This document shows, in pieces, positions 7,350-19,727 of a stretch of 64,000 nt of DNA. The first letter of the stretch is position 1, and each line of letters opens with the position of its first letter. Source of the DNA: Salinisphaera aquimarina (lineage in GTDB: Bacteria; Pseudomonadota; Gammaproteobacteria; Nevskiales; Salinisphaeraceae); the NCBI RefSeq assembly GCF_042643355.1, contig NZ_JBHRSS010000001.1, positions 372,001-436,000 on the forward strand, read 5' to 3'. The notes under the pieces were generated by a model. The model was not told where the DNA came from, did not search any database, and saw only the letters and a program-made list of their open reading frames with translations. Made by a program: the position numbers and the translations under genes.

Positions 7350-9002
7350 TCACCCCGCACAGCAGGATAGCTGCTCAACATCCTTGGTGAACGTCTGGGC
7401 ACAGAGCTTGAGTGCTTCCACGTGCACCAGATAAGGGAACAGCAGGTCACCCAGGGCCTCGACGGCCATGCCGTGGTGCACGGCCATTACGGCGGTCTGG
7501 ATCATTTCGCCGGCCTCGGGGGCCAGAATCTGGGCCCCCAGAAGGCGATGACTGCCGGCCTCGGCGACCAGCTTGACGAAACCGCGGGTCTCGAAGTTGG
7601 CGAGCGCCCTTGGTACGTGCTCCAACCCAAGCGTGCGGGTCTCCACGTCGAGCCCGCGCGCCTGGGCCTGGCGTTCATCCAGCCCCACGGTCGCCACCTG
7701 CGGATCGGTAAAGATCACCGCGGGCATGGCGGACAGATCCAGCCGGGCTTGTCCGCCGGTCATATTGATCGCCGCCCGGGTACCGCCGGCAGCAGCCACA
7801 TAGACAAACTGAGGCAGCGTCGTGCAATCGCCGGTGGCATAGATGGACTCGGCGCTGGTGTGCAGCGATGTGTCCACCACGATTGCACCGCTTTCATCGG
7901 TCTTTACCCCAACGTTGTCCAGCGCCAGATCACGGGTATTCGGGGCGCGTCCGGTGGCGACCAGCAGCCGGTCGCCCTGGATCGGGCCGTTGTCGGTATC
8001 GAGGATGAATTGCCCGGCCGCAAAACGTACGGCATGCGCCTGGGTGTGTTCACGTACGTCGATCCCTTCGGCGCGGAAGGCCGCGGCGAGGCCTTCGCCC
8101 AGCGCCGGATCCTCGCTGGACAGCAGCGTGCTTCGGGCCAGCACGGTGACCTCGGAACCCAGCCGGCGAAACGCCTGCGCCTGTTCGACGGCAACCACGG
8201 AGGCGCCAATGACGATCAGATGCTCGGGCGCCTCCGCACTGAAGACCGCCTCATCGGAGGTCCAATATGGCGTATCGGCCAGGCCCGGTATCGGGGGAAT
8301 CGTCGGGGAGGCCCCGGTGGCGACCAGAATACGATCGGCCGCCACGCGATCTTCGGTCCCGTCCTGTGCCGCGATGATCAGGGTATGGGCGTCCTCGAAA
8401 CGGGCCCGCCCGCGCCGTAGGGTAATCGCCGGGTTGTCATCGAGGATACTTTGGTACTTGGCTTCGCGTAGTTCTTCCACCCGCGATTGTTGTTGGCGCT
8501 GCAACCGGGGCCGGTCGATCATCGGCGCGCGATCTGCCAGCCCCTCGAACGGGTTGTGGCGTTGATGCTGGGCCAGTTCGGCGGCGCGAATCTGGATCTT
8601 GGAGGGCACGCAGCCGACGTTGACACAGGTACCGCCGATGATGTCGCCCGACTCGATCAGGGTCACACGCGCGCCGGCCTCGGCGGCGCGGATGGCGGCA
8701 GCAAACGCGCCGCTACCGCTGCTAATGATGGCGACATGGAGATTATCGTCGCCGCCGTCTTGCGCAATCCGCGACGGCGCGGCCGTCGCCGAGTCGTCGT
8801 CCCAGGCGCGCGCCTCATAGCCACGCGCGCGTACCGCTTCGATCAGCGTGGTTTCGTCTGTGCCGTTAGTCAGCTGGACTTCAGCACGACCTTCGGCATA
8901 GGACACCGCAGCGCTGACTCCAGCGAGTGCGTTCAGGGCGTCCTCGACCGTGCGGGCGCAGTGCGCACAGGTCATGCCGGAAATCGCGAGTGTACGTTGC
9001 AT
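7350..9002 (-). CDS. merA: Mercuric reductase MerA
   Basis: MerA reduces Hg(II) to volatile Hg(0) in the cytoplasm using NADPH and FAD. The 550-residue protein has a single N-terminal heavy-metal-binding domain with GMTCAHC (Cys12, Cys15) and an FAD domain with the redox pair GGTCVNVGC (Cys126, Cys131). It also has an NADPH domain (LIVIGASVVAVEQAQAF), the flavin loop IYATGDCTTLPQFVYVAA, and the diagnostic C-terminal LSCCAG whose Cys pair takes Hg from the partner monomer. A good ribosome site (AAGGAG) precedes ATG 9002. It is the last gene of merTPFA, and all catalytic residues look intact. Confidence 0.97.
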   Translation of the reverse strand: MQRTLAISGMTCAHCARTVEDALNALAGVSAAVSYAEGRAEVQLTNGTDETTLIEAVRARGYEARAWDDDSATAAPSRIAQDGGDDNLHVAIISSGSGAFAAAIRAAEAGARVTLIESGDIIGGTCVNVGCVPSKIQIRAAELAQHQRHNPFEGLADRAPMIDRPRLQRQQQSRVEELREAKYQSILDDNPAITLRRGRARFEDAHTLIIAAQDGTEDRVAADRILVATGASPTIPPIPGLADTPYWTSDEAVFSAEAPEHLIVIGASVVAVEQAQAFRRLGSEVTVLARSTLLSSEDPALGEGLAAAFRAEGIDVREHTQAHAVRFAAGQFILDTDNGPIQGDRLLVATGRAPNTRDLALDNVGVKTDESGAIVVDTSLHTSAESIYATGDCTTLPQFVYVAAAGGTRAAINMTGGQARLDLSAMPAVIFTDPQVATVGLDERQAQARGLDVETRTLGLEHVPRALANFETRGFVKLVAEAGSHRLLGAQILAPEAGEMIQTAVMAVHHGMAVEALGDLLFPYLVHVEALKLCAQTFTKDVEQLSCCAG

Positions 9003-9036
9003 GACAACTCCTTATTGATCTCGAACAATGATTTAT

Positions 9037-9249
9037 TCAGCAGTCTGTTTTCTCACGGCGATAAACGGCATAGACAGCCAGGCCGAGAAAAAAGACCAGC
9101 GCCGGCAGCAGGACATAGTCGAGGTAGCCGACCAGCGCCGACAGACCGACGACGCCGAACAGGATTACCAGTACCGGCGTGAAGCAGCACAGCGCTGCGA
9201 TGACGGTGCCCACGATGCCGGCACCAAGCAGGGTGTTGTTGCGGTTCAT
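9037..9249 (-). CDS. merF: Mercury transporter MerF
   Basis: A 70-residue inner-membrane protein with two hydrophobic helices (about 8-28 and 38-62). The vicinal pair CC (Cys21, Cys22) is in the first helix and a Cys ends the protein, the pattern of MerF mercuric ion importers. The ATG (MNRNNT) overlaps the merP stop by four bases, so translation is coupled. It duplicates the uptake role of MerT, which is also present. A longer open frame covering this gene upstream to 9894 is only a shadow of merT and merP. Confidence 0.92.
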   Translation of the reverse strand: MNRNNTLLGAGIVGTVIAALCCFTPVLVILFGVVGLSALVGYLDYVLLPALVFFLGLAVYAVYRREKTDC

Positions 9250-9554
9250 TGGGCTTGCTCTTTTGGTTTGGACGGATAGCCGGCGCGGGTCGTAGCAGCG
9301 GTCAAGTCCGAGACCGACGCGACCGCCGGATCGAATACGACCGCGGCGGTCTTGGATTGGTAGTCCACGCGCGCCGATCGGACGCCGTTGACCTGCTGGA
9401 GCGCCTTGCGCACCACCAAGGGACAGGTCGCGCAGGTCATATGCTGCACGGCGAGCGTCACGCTCCGTTCGACCGCCGCAACAGCGCCTTGTGTCCAAAA
9501 CATGCCCAGCAGCAGCGTGGCGGCCACAAAGCTGATGAATTGTTTTCGAACCAT
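9246..9554 (-). CDS. merP: Periplasmic mercury-binding protein MerP
   Basis: MerP binds Hg(II) in the periplasm and hands it to MerT or MerF. From ATG 9554 the product is about 102 residues. It has a signal peptide ending near QGAVAA and one heavy-metal-associated domain with the MTCATCP motif (two Cys). The frame opens three codons earlier with a GTG at 9563, but AAGGAG sits eight to nine bases before ATG 9554 and decides that start. It ends with a four-base overlap with merF. Confidence 0.94.
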   Translation of the reverse strand: MVRKQFISFVAATLLLGMFWTQGAVAAVERSVTLAVQHMTCATCPLVVRKALQQVNGVRSARVDYQSKTAAVVFDPAVASVSDLTAATTRAGYPSKPKEQAQ

Positions 9555-9566
9555 GTCGATCACTCC

Positions 9567-9929
9567 TTATAGAAACGCCGGCGCATACCAAGGAAAGGTG
9601 AGCAGTGCCAGCACGGGTATGACGAGCAGCCAGAAGATCAGGCGCTGACGGCGCCTGACCGCAGGTTGGGCACACGCTGCATCGGACTCGCAGCTTGGCC
9701 GGCGGCGATACAGCCGCCAGCCGGCGAAAATCAGCAGCGCCACCGTGATAGCCACGAAGATCGGCCGATAGGGTTCCAGCGCGGTGAGCGAACTCATCCA
9801 GGCGCCGCCGACACCGATCGAGATGAACAGCACCGGCGCCACGCAGCACAGCGACGCACCCACCGCTGCCAGGACGGCACCGATCTGGGCCCAACCGGTG
9901 CTATCGGTCGCGGGTGTGGAATCGTTCAT
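9567..9929 (-). CDS. merT: Mercuric ion transporter MerT
   Basis: This 120-residue inner-membrane protein imports Hg(II). Three hydrophobic segments are visible. The first holds the CC pair of the family (Cys28, Cys29 in GASLCCVAPVL). A cytoplasmic loop after helix two contains two more Cys (SCESDAAC). GGAG precedes the ATG by seven bases. It is the first structural gene behind the MerR-type promoter at 9970-10000. Confidence 0.94.
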   Translation of the reverse strand: MNDSTPATDSTGWAQIGAVLAAVGASLCCVAPVLFISIGVGGAWMSSLTALEPYRPIFVAITVALLIFAGWRLYRRRPSCESDAACAQPAVRRRQRLIFWLLVIPVLALLTFPWYAPAFL

Positions 9930-9969
9930 GGTATGGCTCCGCGCGGGTTCTATAATCTGACGGAGCGCA

Positions 9970-10000
9970 GCTTAAACGCGGTACTCGAGTACCGTGTCAA
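9970..10000 (-). promoter_or_regulatory. MerR-controlled merT promoter with operator dyad
   Basis: On the minus strand TTGACA (10000-9995) and TTAAGC (9975-9970) are separated by 19 bases, the over-long spacer typical of MerR-family promoters that need DNA distortion by the metal-bound regulator. The spacer holds the perfect dyad GGTACTCGAGTACC (9993-9980), closely matching the known mer operator GTAC-N4-GTAC. It lies between the merR stop and the merT start. Confidence 0.9.
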
Positions 10001-10019
10001 GCGCTTGCGAGGAAACTAT

Positions 10020-10421
10020 TCAGGTCTTTCGCGATAACGTTTGAATCAGCGGGCAAGGGCCGGGCGGATACGTGTTTCGGCAACGATCGATCAGCCCATC
10101 AAGAGTATCCTGCATTGCCGCCAGATCGGCGATTCGAGCTGCCACAATTCCGCGCTGGTGTTCGGCCACACGGCGTACATCATCGCAATGGCCGTCGCCC
10201 AAACTCAGCAGCTCGCGGATTTCGTCAAGGCTAAACCCCAACCCCTGGGCGCGCTTGATAAACTGAATACGCTCCATGGTTGCGCGGGGATAGCGGCGAT
10301 AGCCCGAAGACGGTTTAAGAGGTTGCTCGATCAGCCCGCGCCGTTGGTAGTAACGCACCGTTTGCCGATTCACGCCGGCCGCGGCCGCGAGTTGTCCGAT
10401 GGTTTGTCCAGTTTCAGTCAT
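10020..10421 (-). CDS. merR: Mercury-responsive regulator MerR
   Basis: MerR represses and, with Hg(II), activates the mer promoter. The 133-residue protein has the winged helix-turn-helix IGQLAAAAGVNRQTVRYYQR and the long dimerisation helix. It has the three Hg ligands in place: Cys in GDGHCDDV and the pair in RCRNTYPPGPCPL. Unlike the usual proteobacterial arrangement, merR is on the same strand as merTPFA and upstream of them, with the operator 20 bases after its stop. It could read through into merT from its own promoter, which I could not identify with confidence. Confidence 0.94.
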   Translation of the reverse strand: MTETGQTIGQLAAAAGVNRQTVRYYQRRGLIEQPLKPSSGYRRYPRATMERIQFIKRAQGLGFSLDEIRELLSLGDGHCDDVRRVAEHQRGIVAARIADLAAMQDTLDGLIDRCRNTYPPGPCPLIQTLSRKT

Positions 10422-10589
10422 GACGCTTTGGACGCGAGTTGCCGAGTAGTTTCACTGTAGCAAGCGGGCAAATCCGAATGAGCGGACATAATCGTGCTGG
10501 CCCCGCTTACAGGCGCTGATATTTGGCGATATGTGCGATTCGTCGTGAATATCGTCCGCCTCGAAGGACAATCTAGGTGGAGCACCGTC

Positions 10590-10934
10590 ATGTTCCAGTT
10601 TTATTCGACAAGCACCGTGATCTATCTGGGTGCCGCCCTGGCAGAGATCGCCGGTTGTTTCACGTTTTGGGCGTGGCTGCGTCAAGATAAGAGTGGTTGG
10701 TGGCTTATCCCCGGCTTGTTCGCGCTGGCGTTGTTCGCCTATCTACTGACTCGTATCGATGTCACGGCCGCCGGCCGCGCATACGCGGCCTATGGTGGAC
10801 TCTACATCGCGACTTCACTGATTTGGCTGTGGCTGGCCGAGGGGATACAGCCGAACGTGTGGGATCTCGTGGGCGCTGGCTTGGCGACCAGCGGCGCGCT
10901 GGTTATCTTGGTCGGCACACAATTTTCACGTTGA
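10590..10934 (+). CDS. YnfA/UPF0060 family small membrane protein
   Basis: A 114-residue protein with four predicted helices, matching the YnfA family: AEIAGCFTFWAWLR, then GRAYAAYGGLYIATSLIWLW and GLATSGALVIL. Related to small multidrug resistance-type transporters, its true substrate is unsettled. AGGTGGAG a few bases upstream supports ATG 10590. The gene is divergent from merR and likely belongs to the same accessory segment. The last codons (VGTQFSR) end without obvious partner genes downstream. Confidence 0.88.
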   Translation: MFQFYSTSTVIYLGAALAEIAGCFTFWAWLRQDKSGWWLIPGLFALALFAYLLTRIDVTAAGRAYAAYGGLYIATSLIWLWLAEGIQPNVWDLVGAGLATSGALVILVGTQFSR

Positions 10935-11139
10935 TGGTGTACAGCCGCGTGACAGAGCCACTCGAGCAGCCTGTAATCGCCCTCAGATCGTTGCCATACT
11001 TTCGTGAGTGACAGTACAGTTCAACATGGGCGGTACGGCGAAGCGTCGATTGAGGCTTGTCGTAACCAGAGCTCAGACGCCAGATACGAACGCTTGACAG
11101 AGTATGGTCCTCTATTGCCTGCGTTTGCAGAAGCAAAAT

Positions 11140-11160
11140 GTCCGCTTCGGGTCGAAAGCA
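11140..11160. repeat. Imperfect palindrome related to the 7257 element
   Basis: GTCCGCTT followed, after a short centre (CGGGTCG), by AAAGCAGG resembles the perfect palindrome at 7257-7280 but is degenerate on one arm. The pair brackets merA to the ynfA-like gene. A half-site (GAGCGGACAT) also occurs at 10478-10487. Confidence 0.35.
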
Positions 11161-11198
11161 GGCTAAGAAAAATATCGAGTTACGCCCTTAAACGACCA

Positions 11199-11219
11199 CG
11201 GCCCGCTAAAAGCGGGCCG
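11199..11219. terminator. GC-rich hairpin downstream of gltD
   Basis: CGGCCCGCT and AGCGGGCCG form a nine-base perfect stem with an AAA loop, about 50 bases beyond the gltD stop. The T-run is poor on both strands. It is the likely terminator of gltBD and may also end ynfA transcription. Confidence 0.55.
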
Positions 11220-11267
11220 CAAGTCATTCATATCATCGTCGGCGAGGCCGCCACTTGTTGTGACCGA

Positions 11268-12677
11268 TCACACCTCGAGATAGTCGAGGATGCCCTTGCC
11301 GGCTTCGCGGCCTTCGAACACGGCGGTGACGACCAGATCCGAGCCGCGGACCATGTCGCCGCCGGCGAATATCTTCGGGTTGGTGGTCTGGTGCTTGAAG
11401 CGGCCTTTTTCGGGGGCGATCACACGGCCGCCGTCGTCGACCTCGATGCTGTGCGGGTCGAACCAGTCCTGCGGATTGGGACGAAAGCCGAAGGCAATGA
11501 TGACCGCGTCGGCGTCTATGACTTCCTCGGTGCCGGGAACCGGTTCCGGGCGTTGACGGCCGCGTTCGTCCGGCGCGCCCAGCTTGGTGGTGACGACCTT
11601 GATGCCTTCGACGTGGGTGTCGCCCACGATCTCGACCGGCTGGCGGTTGAACAGGAACTGCACGCCTTCTTCCTTGGCGTTCTGCACTTCGCGTACCGAG
11701 CCGGGCATGTTGTTCTCGTCACGACGATAGGCGCAGATCACGTCCTTGGCACCGTGACGGATGGACGTGCGATTGCAGTCCATGGCGGTGTCGCCGCCAC
11801 CGAGCACGACGACGCGCTTGCCCTTCATGTTCACGAAATCGCGCGGGTTGGCTTCCAGGCCGAGTTCACGATTGATGTTGGCGACCAGGAAGGGAAGGGC
11901 TTCGTGCACGCCCTTGAGCTCTTCGCCGGGGAAGCCGCCTTTCATGTAGGTGTAGGTGCCCATGCCCAGGAATACGGCGTCGTATTCTTCCATGAGTTCT
12001 TCGATCTGGATGTCCTTGCCGATCTCCACGCCCAGGCGGAACTCGACGCCCATGCCTTCCATGACCTCGCGGCGGGTCTCGACGACGTCCTTTTCGAGCT
12101 TGAACGGCGGGATGCCGAAGGTCAGCAGGCCGCCGATACGAGGATACTTGTCGAAGACCACGGCCTTGACGCCGCTACGCACCAGAATATCGGCCGCGCC
12201 GAGGCCGGCCGGGCCGGCGCCGATCACGGCGACCTTCTTGTCGGTCCAGACCACGTGCGAGACATCCGGGCGCCAGCCCTGCTTGAAGGCCTCGTCGGTG
12301 ATGTATTTTTCGACCGAGCCGATGCTGATCGCGCCGAAGCCGTCGTTCATGGTGCAGGCGCCTTCGCACAGACGGTCCTGCGGGCAGATGCGACCACAGA
12401 TTTCCGGCAGGGTGTTGGTCTGGTGCGAAAGTTCGGCGGCCTCGAAGAGATTGCCTTCCTCGACCATCTTCAGCCAGTTCGGTATGTAGTTGTGAACCGG
12501 GCATTTCCATTCGCAATAGGGATTGCCGCAGGAAATACAGCGCCCGGCCTGTTGCGACGCCGTTTCCTTGTCGAACTGGCCGTAGATCTCCGCAAATTCG
12601 TGAATACGGATTGTCGCCTCGACCTTTTTCGGGTCCTGGCGCGGGGTGTCGAGAAACTGCAGATGATTCTTTGCCAT
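11268..12677 (-). CDS. gltD: Glutamate synthase (NADPH) small subunit
   Basis: GltD supplies electrons from NADPH through FAD and iron-sulphur centres to GltB for glutamate synthesis. The 469-residue protein shows the N-terminal Cys clusters CISCGNPYCEWKCP and CGRICPQDRLCEGAC that bind 4Fe-4S centres. It also has the FAD fingerprint VAVIGAGPAGLGAADIL, the NADPH fingerprint VVVLGGGDTAMDC and a closing IFAGGDMVRG motif. AAAGG precedes ATG 12677. The gene follows gltB after 84 bases on the same strand. Length and motifs are normal. Confidence 0.97.
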   Translation of the reverse strand: MAKNHLQFLDTPRQDPKKVEATIRIHEFAEIYGQFDKETASQQAGRCISCGNPYCEWKCPVHNYIPNWLKMVEEGNLFEAAELSHQTNTLPEICGRICPQDRLCEGACTMNDGFGAISIGSVEKYITDEAFKQGWRPDVSHVVWTDKKVAVIGAGPAGLGAADILVRSGVKAVVFDKYPRIGGLLTFGIPPFKLEKDVVETRREVMEGMGVEFRLGVEIGKDIQIEELMEEYDAVFLGMGTYTYMKGGFPGEELKGVHEALPFLVANINRELGLEANPRDFVNMKGKRVVVLGGGDTAMDCNRTSIRHGAKDVICAYRRDENNMPGSVREVQNAKEEGVQFLFNRQPVEIVGDTHVEGIKVVTTKLGAPDERGRQRPEPVPGTEEVIDADAVIIAFGFRPNPQDWFDPHSIEVDDGGRVIAPEKGRFKHQTTNPKIFAGGDMVRGSDLVVTAVFEGREAGKGILDYLEV

Positions 12678-12761
12678 CGTTAACCTTTGTTCGTTGCACA
12701 GCCACGCCCGCTGCGGGCGTCATGCACGCAGCGGGCCGGCGTCCCCAATACGCAGTCGCGA

Positions 12762-17219
<4,458 letters not shown>

Positions 17220-17462
17220 TCTAATAGTCCTCGCCTTGGGTCGGATTCGGCGCCTGGCGGTGCTGATGCCGGCGGCCGACAGCCATGTTCGGATATTACG
17301 CCACGGGGATAGTCACGCTGTACGCGGTAAAACGTGTCGCGATGAGTCGGGCGACCGATTCGGTTGCCGGGGGCGTTCCACTCGTTAACAGCAGTATAAA
17401 AGGCGACCGGTGCGCAATCAATCGGCTTGCATGAAGCGCGCCAGAAGCGCCCGCGCGGCCGA
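17220..17462. other. Intergenic region between aroB and gltB
   Basis: About 240 bases after the aroB stop and before gltB on the minus strand. It contains the gltB promoter described separately and a long untranslated leader of about 165 bases. No open frame of note. Confidence 0.6.
17393..17421 (-). promoter_or_regulatory. Predicted sigma70 promoter for gltBD
   Basis: TTGATT (17421-17416) and TATACT (17398-17393) are separated by exactly 17 bases on the minus strand. They lie about 170 bases before the gltB start, giving gltBD its own promoter downstream of aroB. Prediction by motif only. Confidence 0.55.
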
Positions 17463-18566
17463 TCAGTGCCCGAAATAATGGTTCAGCGTCGCGTCGAGCG
17501 CCTCGCCGTGCGCGCCGGTGACCACCGCTGCACCGATATCGTGCATCAGCACGAGTCGCAGCTCGCCGGCCTTGACCTTCTTGTCGCGGGCCATGAGCGC
17601 GCGAATCCTAGTCGATTCGAGCTCCGCTGGCGGTGCGGTCGGCAAGTGCGCCGCGGCAATCACGCGTTCGATGCGCTCGACCTGGGCGCCATCCAGCCAG
17701 CCGATACGACGGGCCGTGTCGGCGGCCATGCACATGCCGGCAGCGACCGCCTCGCCGTGCAGCCAGGTGCCGTAGCCGAGTTCGGCCTCGAGCGCATGAC
17801 CAAAAGTATGACCGAGATTGAGCAGGGCGCGCTGGCCCGTTTCCCGCTCGTCGGCGACGACCACCTCGGCCTTGTTGGCACAGGAGCGCCGGATGATCTC
17901 GATCAATAGTGCCGGCTCGCGCGCGTTGATCGCTTCCATGTTCGCTTCGAGCCAGTCGAAGAAGTCCGAGTCGCGGATCAGCCCGTACTTGATGACTTCC
18001 GCCATGCCGGCCGCGAATTCCCGCGGCGGCAGGGTTTCGAGCACGTCCACGTCGATCAAGACCCGGGTGGGCTGGTGAAACGCGCCGATCATGTTCTTGC
18101 CGAGCGCGTGATTGACGCCGGTCTTGCCGCCCACCGATGAATCCACCTGGGCGAGTAAAGTCGTGGGCAGTTGTACGAAGTCGATACCGCGCTGATAGCT
18201 GGCCGCGGCAAAGCCGGCGATATCGCCGATCACACCGCCGCCCAGAGCGACGATGCAGGCATCCCGGCCGTAGTTGCCCTCGAGCAGGCGGTCGAAAATC
18301 AGATTGAGCGTACCCAGCGTCTTGTGGGCCTCGCCGTCGGGCAGGGCGAGCACATCGACGTCGTGCGCGGCGGCGAGTGCATCGGCCACGGTCTGCTGAT
18401 AGAGCGGACCGACAGTATCGTTGGTTACGATCAGCACGCGTCGCCCGTGGATGGCGCCCGCGTAGGCGTCAGGTCGGGACAACAGGCCGGGGCCAATCGC
18501 GATATCGTAGCTGCGCTCGCCCAGAGCAACGCGCAGGTCCGCTTGTTTGACGGGATCGATGGTCAT
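17463..18566 (-). CDS. aroB: 3-dehydroquinate synthase
   Basis: AroB forms 3-dehydroquinate from DAHP, step two of the shikimate pathway. The 367-residue enzyme has the NAD-binding ALGGGVIGDIAGFAAASYQRG, the VDSSVGGKTGVNH active-site region and the metal-binding Glu and His residues in AEVIKYG, NLGHTFGHALE and WLHGEAV. Its ATG overlaps the stop of the RDD gene by four bases. It is the last gene of the pil-aro cluster on this strand. Confidence 0.97.
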   Translation of the reverse strand: MTIDPVKQADLRVALGERSYDIAIGPGLLSRPDAYAGAIHGRRVLIVTNDTVGPLYQQTVADALAAAHDVDVLALPDGEAHKTLGTLNLIFDRLLEGNYGRDACIVALGGGVIGDIAGFAAASYQRGIDFVQLPTTLLAQVDSSVGGKTGVNHALGKNMIGAFHQPTRVLIDVDVLETLPPREFAAGMAEVIKYGLIRDSDFFDWLEANMEAINAREPALLIEIIRRSCANKAEVVVADERETGQRALLNLGHTFGHALEAELGYGTWLHGEAVAAGMCMAADTARRIGWLDGAQVERIERVIAAAHLPTAPPAELESTRIRALMARDKKVKAGELRLVLMHDIGAAVVTGAHGEALDATLNHYFGH

Positions 18567-19135
18567 TTCTTCCAGCCGGAGTTGTCCTGATTGTCTGACG
18601 GCGGTTCGCCCTCGAATCGCGCCGTTGCCAGCGCGACTTCGCGGCTGCGAACGACCACGGTCCGGGCTATCTTGTCGTGCCAGCCCTGTTTGCGGCGATC
18701 CATCCCGACCCAGATCAGGCCCAGACAGAATGGAATCGTCGACACGAAATAGCCCAGATAGCGCAGAATCATCTGGCCGCTGCTCGGCTTGCCCCCGGTG
18801 CGGGCATCCGCGATGCGCGCGCCGATCGCCATCTTGCCGGGCGTCGCCGAGCGGGCGATCCAGAAAATGATCACAACGACGGCGGGCAATACCCAGAACA
18901 GCAACACATGCAGTGGACCCGGTACGGTCATGCCCATGGCATCGTAGTTGACCTGCCCGTACTGATTGAAGAGTTCGCCCGAGCTGGACCAGCCGGTGCC
19001 GACGCCGGGTATCAGGCTGGCCAGCGGATAGAGCACGATCAGCACCAGCACGCTATCGATGATCGACGCCCATACACGGATCCAGAACCCGGCATAGACC
19101 AGCGACTCGTCGGCACGGGGCGGCCCCGCGGGCAT
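18563..19135 (-). CDS. RDD family membrane protein
   Basis: A 190-residue inner-membrane protein with three main hydrophobic segments and the RDD-family signatures: FWIRVWASIIDSVLVL near the N-terminus, then ARSATPGKMAIGARIADA and LIWVGMDRRKQGWHDKIARTVVV. RDD proteins are implicated in ion transport or membrane quality control, but no role is fixed. The ATG shares one base with the aroK stop and the gene overlaps aroB by four bases, so it is translationally locked between two shikimate genes. This is an unusual place for it. Confidence 0.9.
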   Translation of the reverse strand: MPAGPPRADESLVYAGFWIRVWASIIDSVLVLIVLYPLASLIPGVGTGWSSSGELFNQYGQVNYDAMGMTVPGPLHVLLFWVLPAVVVIIFWIARSATPGKMAIGARIADARTGGKPSSGQMILRYLGYFVSTIPFCLGLIWVGMDRRKQGWHDKIARTVVVRSREVALATARFEGEPPSDNQDNSGWKK

Positions 19136-19665
19136 CAGGCAGTCCCGATGGCTTCGAGCTGTTCCACGATCTCGCGCGCCAGACGGCGCGCCTGCTGATC
19201 GCCGGTGGCGACCACGATATCCGCAATCGAGCGGTACAGCGGATCGCGCTCTTCCATGAGTTTGACCAGCGTCGCCTCGACGTCGTCGCTACCTTCGAGA
19301 ATAGGGCGGTTGTTTGCCTTGCGGGTACGCGCCAGCTGCTGCTCGAGCGATGTCTCCAGATACACGACCACGCCGCGCGCGGACAGCAGATCACGGGTAT
19401 CGGGATCGAGCACGGCGCCGCCGCCGGTGGCCATGACCGTATTCGGCTGTTCCGACAGCTCGGCGATCATCTCGCGCTCGCGTTTGCGAAATCCTTCCTC
19501 GCCTTCCATGTCGAAGATGAAGGAGATATCCACACCCGTGCGATTCTCGACTTCATGATCGGAGTCGACAAAGGACATGCCCTTGATCTCGGCAATGCGC
19601 CGGCCAATGGTGGTTTTGCCGGCACCCATGGGGCCGACGAGATAGATGTTCGGGTTTGCTGCCAT
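19135..19665 (-). CDS. aroK: Shikimate kinase
   Basis: AroK phosphorylates shikimate with ATP. The 176-residue protein carries the P-loop GPMGAGKTTIGRR (from residue 11), the shikimate-binding DSDHEVE and EEGFRKRE segments, and ATGGGAVL. It ends with one-base overlap with the RDD gene. In relatives aroK directly follows pilQ; here a large lipoprotein gene intervenes. Confidence 0.96.
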   Translation of the reverse strand: MAANPNIYLVGPMGAGKTTIGRRIAEIKGMSFVDSDHEVENRTGVDISFIFDMEGEEGFRKREREMIAELSEQPNTVMATGGGAVLDPDTRDLLSARGVVVYLETSLEQQLARTRKANNRPILEGSDDVEATLVKLMEERDPLYRSIADIVVATGDQQARRLAREIVEQLEAIGTA

Positions 19666-19727
19666 TTATGTCTGAAAGTTGGTGATCAAATTAGGACTCG
19701 TTGCAAACAGTAACTCCGAGTACGCTT

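Larger units (their letters stand above)
10935..11267. other. Gene-free stretch between ynfA-like gene and gltD
   Basis: About 330 bases with no convincing coding frame. It holds a TGTCCGCTT...AAAGCAGG palindrome-like element (11139-11160) related to the one at 7257, and a GC-rich hairpin near the gltD end. The middle may be decayed DNA from the accessory insertion, but I cannot match it to anything. Confidence 0.5.

Noticed and set aside
9037..9894. A 285-codon frame spanning merT, merP and merF
   Set aside because: Only the final 70 codons (merF) look real. The rest overlaps merT and merP in a wrong frame.
11094..11116. TTGACA at 11094 as a promoter for a gene to the right
   Set aside because: No minus-10 at a usable distance and no plus-strand gene follows.
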